Source: Rana temporaria (lineage: Eukaryota > Chordata > Amphibia > Anura > Ranidae). Taken from it: a stretch of 64,000 nt of DNA. Below, in pieces: positions 1-11,000 of this stretch (the stretch's first letter is position 1; each line of letters starts with the position of its first letter). The DNA is taken from contig NC_053501.1 of assembly GCF_905171775.1 (NCBI RefSeq), forward strand, positions 74,395,134 through 74,459,133, read 5' to 3'. Under the pieces are notes generated by a model. That model worked only from the letters and a program-made list of their open reading frames with translations, was not told where the DNA came from and searched no databases. The position numbers and the translations under genes are program-made.

Positions 1-254
1 GTGGCAGAAAACAAGAGATATATGTCACCAGCACACCAAGAAAATATAGGGGTCCAAAGCAGTGGGAGAACTATCAGGGTTTCAAAGGTTGTCTTGCCAC
101 CGGGCCCTGGTGTTCTGCCACAGTGGGGATCCCCAGCTGTCCTGTCCCTGCTATTTACAGAGCTGGTCTGGCGTCTGTCTCCTTGGCAGCGGCGGCAGTC
201 TATTAGAACCTAGTGCTGGTGACATTATGGGTGCATGCAGGGGAAGGCTGGCAC
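1..254. other. Unassigned sequence
   Basis: No gene or recognisable element. The short open frames here have no family motif and overlap one another in different frames. Confidence 0.4.
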
Positions 255-609
255 TATTGGTTATAGAGAGCTGAGCCCCCAGCTGGTCACCTAGCAGCAG
301 TAATGCTGTATAACCTTCTCTGTTGACATGCTGATCGGCATGTGATCCAGGTGATGCTCCCAGTCAGATCTAATAAACACAGTATTTATTAGCATCAAGA
401 GTACAACCACATAAATATAATCAACCATATGATCAGCAGCCATGTGGGCTCTATGCCTGTAAAGTGTGGGCTTTGATCAATAAAATCACTGATATTTATG
501 ACTAAGATTTGACTAAGAGCATCACCTGGATTGCATCCCGATCAGCATGTCAGAGAAGGGTCCACTGCTGCTAAGCAACCTGCAGGGAGCTCAACTGTCT
601 ACAACCAAT
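255..609. repeat. Foldback (hairpin) MITE-like element
   Basis: The segment 255-356 is an imperfect reverse complement of 516-609: the ends read ATTGGTTATA and TACAACCAAT, and the inner arms share the GATCAGCATGTCA and AGCATCACCTGGAT motifs in opposite orientation. The loop of about 160 bases is AT-rich. No transposase is present, so it is a non-autonomous hairpin element of unknown superfamily. I could not fix a target duplication. Confidence 0.6.
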
Positions 610-1250
610 AGAGATGGGCTCGGGTGTGTTTGAAATCCCACATGCCCGATCACGCCAGGAAGCCGACACTCCACAGTGCTAATCAATGTATGGGCTGCCT
701 AAGAGCTAAGACCAGCCATAGACAGTTTTAAATCTCAGCTGGTTCAGCAGAAACTGGCTGAGATTTGAACCATTAATGAGCAGATTATCTTATGATTATC
801 ACTAGTGGTTGCTGTATAGTCACTGGTGATAATCACTGTTTGTCGGGAGAATATAATTGCTGGGCAGGAGGGATTTTCCCCTGTCACCACTGTCTGTTGA
901 TGGGGGAATCATGCAAGTTTCTTTCCTGCAATCTGTGGATGCAGGAAAGAAATTTGCACCGTATATTATCTGCCTAACTGAAAGTGAAAGTAAATTGTGA
1001 ATGTTTTGAAAGAACAGGGGAGGGAGACAGATCGGGGGGGACAGAAGGGATGGAGATAATGAAGTTCAGTGATTACAGTGTACTGCAGTCTGCAGTGCAC
1101 ACACTTAAACACGACCCAGGCTAGAATATCTGGTTGTGTGAGCGCTCGCATTATGCAGTGTCGGCGAGCACAGGGAGGTGGAGGAATCCCCCGCAGAGCT
1201 GACTGGGGACGCTCTCCCTCTCGGGGAGCAAAATACAAAAATTGCAAAAA
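610..1250. other. Unassigned, with short hairpin repeat pieces
   Basis: Contains small inverted motifs, for example CTCAGCTGGTTCAGCAGAAAC followed closely by CTGGCTGAGATTT (around 735-768), and CTTTCCTGCA facing TGCAGGAAAG (around 920-950). These look like pieces of short DNA elements. It ends in an A run followed by T and G runs (1246-1284). No coding feature is supported. Confidence 0.35.
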
Positions 1251-1329
1251 AAAAAAAAAATGTTTTTTTTTGGGGGGGGGGGGGGCACAGCATGATGTTG
1301 GGGGGGTCAGGGCCCCCTCTGGCCCCCCC

Positions 1330-2132
1330 CTAGGGACGCCTCTGGTCGCAAACCACCATTCCTGGCTTAAGCTGGCGTGGCGTCAACCACCTTTGAGCCT
1401 GCCCCTGCAGAGCTGACAGAACTTCTGCCCCAGTGTGGCTCCTGTCCCCCAAGCACACCTGCTCAAGCACCGCATGGCATCTTTTTGCCTGCGTACTTGC
1501 GTAGCCCCTTGAATGCCTACAGAGCACCGCTGGTTCCGAGGACAAAGCACAGGAAGAGGCCATGGAGGAAGAAGAAGAGGAGGGGGTGGAAGAGAGAGAG
1601 GTGTGTAACAATCACCAGTAGTAGCATTTTGGAGGCGTGGTGGCGGAACAACCTCCAACACTACTGTACCTTGTCCTGCATCATTCCCAGCTGCCAGCAA
1701 AGTCAACCAATGCGCCGTGAAAGATAGTTAACGTCCCTGTCAATGCCTGCTGGACCATGAGTCAGTGGTAATATGCACCTTACCGCTGACCGCCTGTCCA
1801 GCAAGGCCAAGACATTGCCTTTCACATGCCGGTAGAGAGCTGGAATCGCCTTCCGTGAGAAAAAGTGGCGTTTGGGAACCTGCCACTGAGGTGCCGCACA
1901 TTCCACAAACTCACGGAAGGGGGCAGAGTCTACCAACTGAAAAGGCAGCAGTTGAAGTGCTAGAAATTTAGCCAAGCTAGCATTCAACTGCTGGGCATGT
2001 GGATGGCTGGGAGCAAACATATTTCGGCACTGCAGCAGCTGGGGCAGGGAAATCTGCCTGGTACAATCTGACGTCGGTGTGCCAATAGCAGATTGCTCGC
2101 AAATACTTGGCTGTGACACACCTAATTCTACA
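1330..2132 (-). pseudogene. hAT (ZBED-type) transposase relic
   Basis: Two minus-strand frames carry pieces of a hAT transposase. The 5' piece (about 2119-1703) has a stretch like the pre-catalytic region of the larger transposase at 17.6-20.9 kb, including LLPFQLVDSAPFREFVE, PQWQVP and RHFF. The next piece (about 1600-1330) has CLGDRSHTGAEVL followed by WLTPRQLKPGMVVCD, which contains the second catalytic Asp. The segment with the first catalytic Asp is damaged, and the CxxH region, RW motif and dimerisation domain are missing. The relic ends at the 5-bp duplication of the LTR element starting at 2138. It is clearly dead. The assignment rests on direct comparison with the two other hAT copies in this window. 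Confidence 0.8.
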
Positions 2133-2137
2133 CCCTC

Positions 2138-2851
2138 TGTAGAATCTGCTGTATTTTACAAGGCTATTTAATATAATCTAAACTAATAATCTCAAGAGAT
2201 ATTCACAGGTTCCCTCTATCTACTGCATAAATGGATTCATTGATCTACGCCTATTAAGACACACACACACGCACTGCTGCTGGTAAAATGAACATCTGTG
2301 TTTATTCCCAAGGAAAATAGGGATAATCCGATACCACACATTAAAACATCATAATATACATACATATACAAGAGAAATTCATAGATATTTATCACATCTG
2401 TAAGATAAGCTGGTTAGCAGTGAGCCTAGAGCTCCCATGGCCGGTATCAAGAGGAGGGAGAAAGAGCTATGAGGCCTTGGCCTGGCCACATGTCTTATAC
2501 CCAAGATGGCCACCAGGTTTCCATGAAGCCTTTGGCCAGCCAAGATCCTCACTCACCTAGCATCCAAGAGAATAGACAGCTCTGAGATCCAGCCCCACTC
2601 ACTCAACACTCATTCAAACCCCACCCATATTTGCCTGTCCAATCAGCTGCACTTCCAAAACATTCTCCCCTCTAGGGGGGGGGAGGTATTGCAGTCCATT
2701 TGTCCCAAAACTCTTTGAAGCCTGTAGCACAGCAATGCAAACTGCAGGGGGCCCATTTCCTCTGTAGCTTAAAATACACCATGGGATCAAGTGTCATTCC
2801 ATTGTAAACCCAGATCTCTTTAGCCCAGATTATTTTGACTGTACTCCAACA
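2138..2851 (-). repeat. 3' LTR of the 2.1-24.4 kb retroelement
   Basis: The minus strand begins TGTTGGAG and ends TCTACA. It has a TATAAG box at 2499-2494 and an AATAAA signal at 2306-2301 followed by a GT-rich run near 2270. This is the expected U3-R-U5 order, with U3 about 370 bases long. Confidence 0.65.
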
Positions 2852-3470
2852 TATGCCGCTTTGCGCCTGAAAGGCGCATATTACCCTTCTTCAGCCACGG
2901 CTCCCATGTGATCCAAACAGTCCTCAACTGTTTCAAGTGTAGCGTTCTTCAAAATACGCCTCATAAACAGCTCCTATGGCACAGTCCATAACTAACTTCC
3001 AACATGTGATTCCGAAGCAGTACCTCTGGAACAGTCTTTCATTCTTCAACATGTGAAACAGCTCCTATGGAACAGTCCATAAATGTCTTAACGCAGGTGG
3101 CTTCCCAACCTGTTTTTCCGGACCAGTACCTATGGAACAGCCCTTAATGGTTTTACCTTATTGCGCCTCTCAACATAGGCTTCAGAACCAGCTCCCATGG
3201 AACAGTCCATAACAGTTCTAACGAGCTGTGCTTCTCAACACATGCCGCTTTGCTACTGGGTGACGCACCAACATCATTCTTCCGTGACAGCTTCCCTGTC
3301 ACCATTCTGTATCTTCTGTATCTTCTTCTTTCTGCCATCTTCAGGACGGCGTGCAGTACGGGCAAGGGGTGTCCATTCACTCACCATTCACCAGCACACA
3401 CTCAGAGCAGCATCTTAACCCGCTTTCAGATACAGAGTCTCAAGGAGGGCCTTTTCTTGCCCATCTTACT
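2852..3470. repeat. Degenerate tandem repeats with a CAGCTCCTATGGAACAGTCC core
   Basis: The motif CAGYWCCTATGGAACAGTCC recurs with drift at about 2970, 3060, 3125 and 3185, and ATGCCGCTTTG recurs at 2853 and 3242. Spacing is irregular, roughly 60-90 bases. It lies just inside the 3' LTR of the retroelement. Confidence 0.5.
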
Positions 3471-3962
3471 AGCCTAAAATACAGTTAATACACTACACCA
3501 TGACATAAATCAACCCATTACCATAATATCTACGCATATGACCCATCAAATTACATATCCCGCTCCCAACCTTCTATAACTATTTACTGTAAATACGGGT
3601 CGGGATTATGAAGGCTTGCTCACAGTGGTTTTACCTACCGCAACTTGGCCTGTCTGCGGTACCTTAGGGATCTAACTTGGCAGCAAAGTCCCTAATTTGT
3701 ACGAAGAAACCCCACCGTCAATTCGTCCCTCAACTTGCATAGATAAGCAGGAGAGCTTTCTATACAAGTTTTGAGTCTAACAACAAATATAAATATCAAA
3801 CAATGACACCAAAACCCACACAATTCTATCCCTGTGACTGGATTCCAGTGACCATGCCCAGGGTATCCTGCACCTCTACATACCGTTACGTTCCAGAAAT
3901 ACCCTTGTTACATGACTGACGTTACATTGGTATCCTTTAGGACAAGGATGAACTTGTCTACG

Positions 3963-4546
3963 TCATAAATAATACCCAGGTGCTTCCTTCCCAGCAATGA
4001 TCTCTCCATCCCGAACACAGAGTACTGTGTATCGACCTGGTATGCAGAGGACATCGTGGTCATGCTTTCGACAGAGGGAAATATAGACCTGCCCCCCGCT
4101 TCTGCACTCTCTGACCACATGTGGGTCATTTAGCCACACATGCAACAAGGTAGAATCCCCAGTCAGTAAGCCCATTGACGTCACACAATATACACACCGA
4201 GTCTGCACTTCTGTACATGGCTCATACAGCACACCCTTTCACAATCCGTACCAGTACAGCCCATCCAGGCATTCGATTACCACTTTGGATTACTGTAAGA
4301 GACTTGTTTTTCAAAGTCTTACTGAGCGGTGATGCTAACTCATCAGGCCACTTGCCCCTCATAGAGAGACTGTACAATCAGCTTGATGGTGGTCGATAAC
4401 TCCGCCTGCCGCTGCGTGCACGCCAGAGCCACTGACATATCTGTCCTATACCATCTCACACTCTTTACCAACCTCTCACCCCGGTTGACAAAATCTTGAG
4501 CCACTTTACACTGGGTCCTATTCCCACAATATAGTGTTGAATACAT
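3963..4546 (-). pseudogene. Unidentified degraded coding remnant inside the retroelement
   Basis: Two minus-strand open stretches (4546-4343 and 4232-3963) overlap or adjoin in different frames and contain several Cys residues and a normal amino-acid mix. In the element's orientation they lie in the 3' part, where an env or another late gene would be expected. I recognise no diagnostic motif, and breaks separate the pieces. It could equally be chance open frame. Confidence 0.25.
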
Positions 4547-5444
4547 CCCTCCTCTTCTGGTTACTCCTCAGAGATAAGCGCCCTGAACCTCACTCTGCGT
4601 CCGCACATCTCTGAGAGCAAGCCACAAATATATTGCATTTGATTCAGAGTATATTCAGCACATAAAGGGTACTAGGATTCTATCAACCACTGCGAGATGC
4701 TGAAGCACCATGTGATGACGGCATACTGTACCCTGGTAGCCAGCGTTTATTGCTGTCACTGGCATTACCCCTGCAGGGGTTCAACCTCTCAGGTAAGACA
4801 TCAATAAGGTGTATCTCCCACATGTCCAGTAACCGAGAGCTTCTCTATAGGACTGCTAAGATTGAGACACCGCCCCTATGAGGACGCTTTCACCCCATTG
4901 ATGTATCACCTGGCACCCTCTAGTCTGGCCCACAGACACTGTATTATGCATAAGTGCCAGCCTCCTAGGTACCTGCACCATATTCAGTTATGTCAATACA
5001 TCTAAACAACAAAAAAAAACATTTCCTTTCCTAATAAACAAAAAACATATTTTGCAACTCTTGTTCTGAAGGATTGGATACGTTGTATTCCTTCCCCAAC
5101 CTCCAACCCATTGCATTTGTATTCAAGTCCGTTTGCATCCATAAATGACAGGAGAGACTTTGGCAAAACGTTTCACGCGTCTCGTTGTTGGGCAAAGTCT
5201 TTCAGATTCAGTATTAGTGCAAAAATTGTCCTTAAGAAAAAGAAACCTTATATTTCAAGTATTAATCTGAATCTTTTCTCTCCTGAACGTTTATCAGAAC
5301 ACATTTTCGGTGTGGTATGGCACAGACAAACTGCCAACCAGATGAACATTCTTCATCTCTGTTCCACAATCCTCTCCAATTTCGCTCCACCAAGATTCTG
5401 GAATTAAAGAACAAGGGCAGAATCTAATTCGTATCTCATAATAT
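4547..5444. other. Internal retroelement sequence, no identifiable gene
   Basis: Unique-looking AT-rich sequence left of the hAT insertion. No conserved motif was seen. It ends at the CTCATAAC duplication (5445-5452). Confidence 0.4.
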
Positions 5445-5599
5445 CTCATAACTAGTGTTGAGCAGAATATGCCATATTCGATTTCGCGATATATCTCGAA
5501 TATATATTCGAATATTCGAGATATATTCGCTAAAATGATATTTTATCGAAATTAATTGATTGCGATTTTTCGCTATTGCGAATGCGAAAATAATTGCGA

Positions 5600-6030
5600 T
5601 TTTTTGATAACTGCGGTAGGAGCGCTCTGATTGGCTCAGAATATTCGTGATATTTTATCGAAATATCGCAACATGCGAATGCGATATTTATTGCGCAATT
5701 TCGAGATATGCTGGAGGAGCGCTCTGATTGGCTCAGAATATTCGTGATATTTTATCGAAATATCGCAACATGCGAATGCGATATTTATTGCGTAATTTCG
5801 AGATATGCTGGAGGATCGCTCTGATTGGCTCAGAATATTCGTGATATTTTATCGAAATATCGCAACATGCGAATGCGATATTTATTGCGCAATTTCGAGA
5901 TATGCTGGAGGAGCGCTCTGATTGGCTCAGAATATTCCTGATATTTTATCGAAATATCGCAACATGCGAATGCAATATTTATTGCGCAATTTCGAGATAT
6001 GCTGGAGGAGCGCTCTGATTGGCTCACTCT
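5600..6030. repeat. Left subterminal 97-bp tandem repeats of the hAT
   Basis: GCTCTGATTGGCTCA recurs at 5624, 5721, 5818, 5915 and 6012, an exact 97-base period, about 4.5 copies. Each unit holds an inverted CCAAT box (ATTGG) and AT-rich half-palindromes around ATTCG and TATCG. Subterminal repeats in hAT elements are commonly transposase-binding sites, and these also lie upstream of the plus-strand gene, so a promoter role is possible. Confidence 0.8.
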
Positions 6031-6192
6031 GAAATCGAATATTCGAGATATTTTAACGCAATTTCACAAAATGCGAATGCGAAATTGATTGCAGATATTT
6101 CGAAAACTGCTGTAGCAGCACTCTGAAATCGAATATTTATGATATTTTACCCAAAAAACATATTGCGATTGCGATTTTTCGATCGCGCATGC

Positions 6193-8022
6193 GCAATTGC
6201 GCGAACAGCACGCGACCATTTCCTGGAGCCTTGCCAGTTTCCAACTTATGATCGCAGCGCAATCACACAGCAACATGGTTGGAAGCAATTTCACTAAGTC
6301 TGAGGAAAAGATGCTGATTTGTGTAAGTATTTTGACCACTGTTATTTCATCATCTTCAACTGCATTTTAGTCTAGTTTAAAAGTTAGTATATATGATCAG
6401 ATATTAGTATTTCACAAAAAATGTGTCTCCTGCTTTTACAAAACTACAAGTCCCAGCATGCCTGGACAGCTGCAGACACCCTGGTTGGCAAATGTGTATT
6501 TAGGCACTTTTCCTTGTTATTTAGCATAATGAATTTAACATTTTTTTGGACATAGGACGTATGCGAACGTCCTCAAGGCCCAAGGACGTTCGAATACATA
6601 TTGCCCTTTAGATGTTGCAGAACTACAACTTCCAGCATGCCTGGGAATGCTGGCACTTCTAGTATTGTAAGTTCTGCAGGCCCCCATTTTTCAGGCCTTT
6701 ATGCACGGGTCTCTAAACTGTGGCACCCTAGATGCAGCAAAAGTAAAATTCTTAGCATGCACTGACAGACCGTGGCTGATGGGAGTAGTAGTTTTGCAAC
6801 AGCTGGAGGTGGACTGGTCTTGAAACCCAGAGTTAGGTAACAAACCCGTAGTGTTTTGCAACCATTCTGCCTCCAGCTGTTTTTTTTCTGTTGAAAAGCC
6901 TGTGGCGTGCAAAACACAACCCAAAAACTCCACCCGGTGGAACGAAAAATTTGCACACACCTAAAGAGTGACATCACAAAAAACTGCGACGGTTGCATAC
7001 GTCAGTGGTCCTCCGAAAAGGTCCCGTCTCTGACCCCCCGGGGCGTTAGGCTCCTGACAGGGAAAAGAGTTACTGTGGTCCATACAGCCGAAGCCATATG
7101 GACCCATCTCGGTCCAAGCAGCGCAATCAACACGCGAACAACACGCGACCATTTCCTGGACCCTTGCCAGTTTCCAACTTTATGATCGCAACGCAATCGC
7201 AGAGCAAGATGGTTGGAAGTAATTTCACTGTATCTGAGGAAAATTTGCTGATTTGTGTAAGTATTTTGACCACTGTTATTTCATTATCTTCAACTGCATT
7301 TTAGTCTAGTTTAAAAGTTAGTATATATGATCAGATATTAGTATTTCACAAAAAATGTGTCTCCTGCTTTTACAAAACTACAAGTCCCAGCATGCCTGGA
7401 CAGCTGCAGACACCCTGGTTGGCAAATGTGTATTTAGGCACTTTTCCTTGTTATTTAGCATAATGAATTTAACATTTTTTTGGACATAGGACGTATGCGA
7501 ACGTCCTGACTTCAGTGTCCTCAAGGCCCAAGGACGTTCGAATACATATTGCCCTTTAGTTGTTGCAGAACTACAACTTCCAGCATGCCTGGGAATGCTG
7601 GCACTTCTAGTATTGTAAGTTCTGCAGGCCCCCGTTTTTCAGGCCTTTATGCACGGGTCTCTAAACTGTGGCACCCTAGATGCAGCAAAAGTAAAATTCT
7701 TAACATGCACTGACAGACCGTGGCTGATGGGAGTAGTAGTTTTGCAACAGCTGGAGGTGGACTGGTCTTGAAACCCAGAGTTAGGTAACAAACCCGTAGT
7801 GTTTTGCAACCATTCTGCCTCCAGCTGTTTTTTTTCTGTTGAAAAGCCTGTAGCGTGCAAAACACAACCCAAAAACTCCACCCGGATGCAGTGAAAAATG
7901 TGCACACACCTAAAGAGTGACATCACAAAAAACTGCGACGGGTACATACGTCAGTGGTCCTCCGAAAAGGTCCCGTCTCTGACCCCCCGGGGCGTTAGGC
8001 TCCTGACAGGGAAAAGAGTTAG
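6193..8022. repeat. Tandem duplication of promoter, exon 1 and intron 1
   Basis: Segments 6193-7072 and 7129-8022 are near-identical direct copies, offset by about 934-949 bases because of small indels. Each starts with GCGAACARCACGCGACCATT, contains an ATG exon with a GTAAGT donor, and ends with CTGACAGGGAAAAGAGTTA. The duplication gives the gene two alternative first exons. Confidence 0.85.
6275..6322 (+). CDS. Alternative first exon (copy A) of the Myb/SANT-like gene
   Basis: Forty-eight bases encode 16 residues (MVGSNFTKSEEKMLIC) followed directly by a GTAAGT donor in phase 0, as in copy B. It could splice to exon 2 at 8278 and give the same protein with four changed residues. The NFTxxEExxLI pattern is the start of a Myb/SANT-like domain. 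Whether copy A, copy B or both are used cannot be read from the DNA. Confidence 0.6.
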
Positions 8023-11000
8023 CAACGCATATCTCCCCTATACGTGTATCCTGTGTTGTTAATAATATATTCATAATTATGCAAATGATAATGGCTGCTA
8101 TATTTATGCAAAAAAGGTGGCGACCGAAATGGCAGGATATAAAATCTGTCATGTTACCCCTGTCATTGATTAATAAGGCGAGAATGCTTCCAATTGTTGA
8201 ATAGCATACATTTACGTCATATATCCATAAGGCTGTCAACAGAAGTATTACAATATACTTTGTTCTTCATCTTGCAGAAGTTCCTGGAAACAGGATACGA
8301 TGAGCTGCGGAGGCAGCCAGAGAAAAGGGCTGTGGTCAGCGCCCTAATCGCTGACTTTGGCGGCCAACACGACCACAAGGCGATTGTGAAGAAGTGGTCT
8401 GACCTGAAGAGGCGCCAAATGGATCAGGTCAGACGTCTTCGGGCTAAATATCATCCAGGTAAGTTATTGTTGACAGTTATGTTTTTTTTTTCAAAAGTGT
8501 ATTTTGTGCGTGAACTCGAAAGAGAGAGGAGCCGGCCTGCAGGAGTTGGGAGGCCTCCCCCAGAGGCAATCTGCCACCTTTCTCCATGCCCCGGTTGGCA
8601 ATGGCGGGTGTGAGGGGGTCCTCCCAACCCAACCTCGCATAGCACACCCACCAGGGGCGGGGCTGAGACCACCAAACTCAATTCACATGTAGCCGAGAGC
8701 GGGATCCGAACCCCTAGCTGCAGAGGTGAATCACTTGTCAGCGCAGTGGCAATCGCGTGGAGCCACCACAGCTCCTTTGGTGACAGTTATGTAAGGTCAT
8801 ATGTAATTCATGTAAGGTCAGATGTTGTTAACCAAGATGCCATGTTGTGCTAACATATATCACCACCAGCCAAGGTATTCATAGTACTGTTGAAAAAAGA
8901 CATGGGACAGCAGACAGGAACACAGAAGTTATGTGGGAACATACTTTTCCCATTGCTTTGCATGGGACTTTAAAGAAAAACCCCGACCATGGCAAATGGG
9001 GGTGGGTAAGGTTTAAACCACCTATCCTATGTTTGTGGCTGACATATAAGTAACCTGTGTGCCAAGTTTCATATAAATATCTTTAGCCGTTTGTACGTGA
9101 TGCTGGAACATACATACATACATACATACATACATTTATGCACACACACGTTGAGTTTTATATATATAGATTACCACTAAATTCCTGTGTTAGGAGTGGG
9201 GTTGTTATAGTAATCCCGTGTGCTCCATCAGGCCCTTTTTTTAACATGAGATCGTCTGAACAAAACAAAGGAGACAAAAACAGCTCATTTTAACATGGTG
9301 GCATCCCAGCTCACGCTCAGTCCCCTGTAGTGCCCACAAGACCCTTTAATATAACATTGTCCCATTGGTTAACTGTCTATATAAATCAATTTGTATTCAT
9401 ATACAATACAGCAGAGTACACAGAATTTGCATACGTCATTAGAAAACATTTTTATAATATATGAACATTGTGTTATTATAGGTGCTCCAATACCAGCTGT
9501 GCGCGCCAAGCGCAGAAGGCGCCAGGCCGATGAGGAGGAGGAGGAGGATGCGGCAGAGGAGGAGATGGATGAGGAGGAGCAGCCAGGGCCCTCCCACTCC
9601 CCAACCCCAGCTGCTGTTGAGGAGCAAGCTGAGGAGCTTCCCCCCCCCACCACCCCAACTTCTCAAGCAGAAGAGCAGGAGGAAGAGAGCGGTCCTGTGA
9701 GCCTCGTTCAGGAAGGTAAATATGTGCACAATGATTAATAACATTTCAACAATAAAATGTAGATATAAAAATGGACAACATATAAAGCGCACCTGTCAGA
9801 TTGTAGAACCATAATATGGTATTGATGCTAGAAGTATACAGGTAGTGCATAATTATTAGGCAAGTTGTATTTTTGAGGATTCATTTTATTATTGAACAAC
9901 AACCATGTTCTCAATGAACCCCAAAAACTCATTAATATCAAAGCTGAATTTTTTTGGAAGTAGTTTTTAGTTTGTTTTTAGTGTTAGTTATTTTCGGGGG
10001 ATATCTGTGTGTGCAGGTGACTACTATTACTGTGCAGAATTATTAGGCAACTTAACCAAAAAATAAATAGATACCCATTTCAATGATTTATTTTTAACAG
10101 TGAAACCAATATAACATCTCAACATTCACAAATACACATTTCTGACATTTAAAAACAAAACAAAAACAAATCAGTGACCAATATAGCCACCTTTCTTTGC
10201 AAGGACACTCAAAAGCCTGACATCCATGGATTCTGTCAGTGTTTTGATCTGTTCACCATCAACATTGCGTGCAGCAGCAACCACAGCCTCCCAGACACTG
10301 TTCAGAGAGGTGTACTGTTTTCCCTCCTTGTAAATCCCACATTTGATGATGGACCACAGGTTCTCAATGGGGTTCAGATCAGGTGAACAAGGAGGCCATG
10401 TCATTACTTTTTTTTATTTAATACCCTTTCTTGCCAGCCACGCTGTGGAGTACTTTGACATGTGTGATGGAGCATTGTCCTGCATGAAAATCATGTTTTT
10501 CTTGAAGGATGGTGACTTTTTCCTGTACCACTGCTTGAAGAAGGTCTCTTCCATAATCTGGCAGTAGGACTGGGAGTTGAGCTTGACTCCATCCTCAATC
10601 CGAAAAGGCCCCACAAGCTCATCTTTGATGATACCAGCCCAAACCAGTACTCCACCACCACCTTGCTGGCGTCTGAGTCGGACTGGAGCTCCCTGCCCTT
10701 TACCAATCCAGCCACGGGCTCTTCCATCTGGCCCATCAAGACTCACTCTCATTTCAGCAGTCCATAAAACCTTAGAAAAATCTTTCTTGAGATATTTATT
10801 GGCACAGTCTTGACGTTGCAGCTTGTGTGTCTTGTTCAGTGGTCGTCGTCTTTCAGCCTTTCTTACCTTGGCCATGTCTCTGGGTATTGCACACCTTGTG
10901 CTTTTGGGCACCCCAGTGATGTTGCAGCTCTGAAATATGGCCAATCTGGTGGCAAGTGGCATCTTGGCAGCTGCACGCTTAACTTTTCTCAGTTCATGGG

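Noticed and set aside
8690..8780. Possible tRNA gene on the minus strand
   Set aside because: A good B box but no clean cloverleaf and an attached unrelated body; a SINE fits better.
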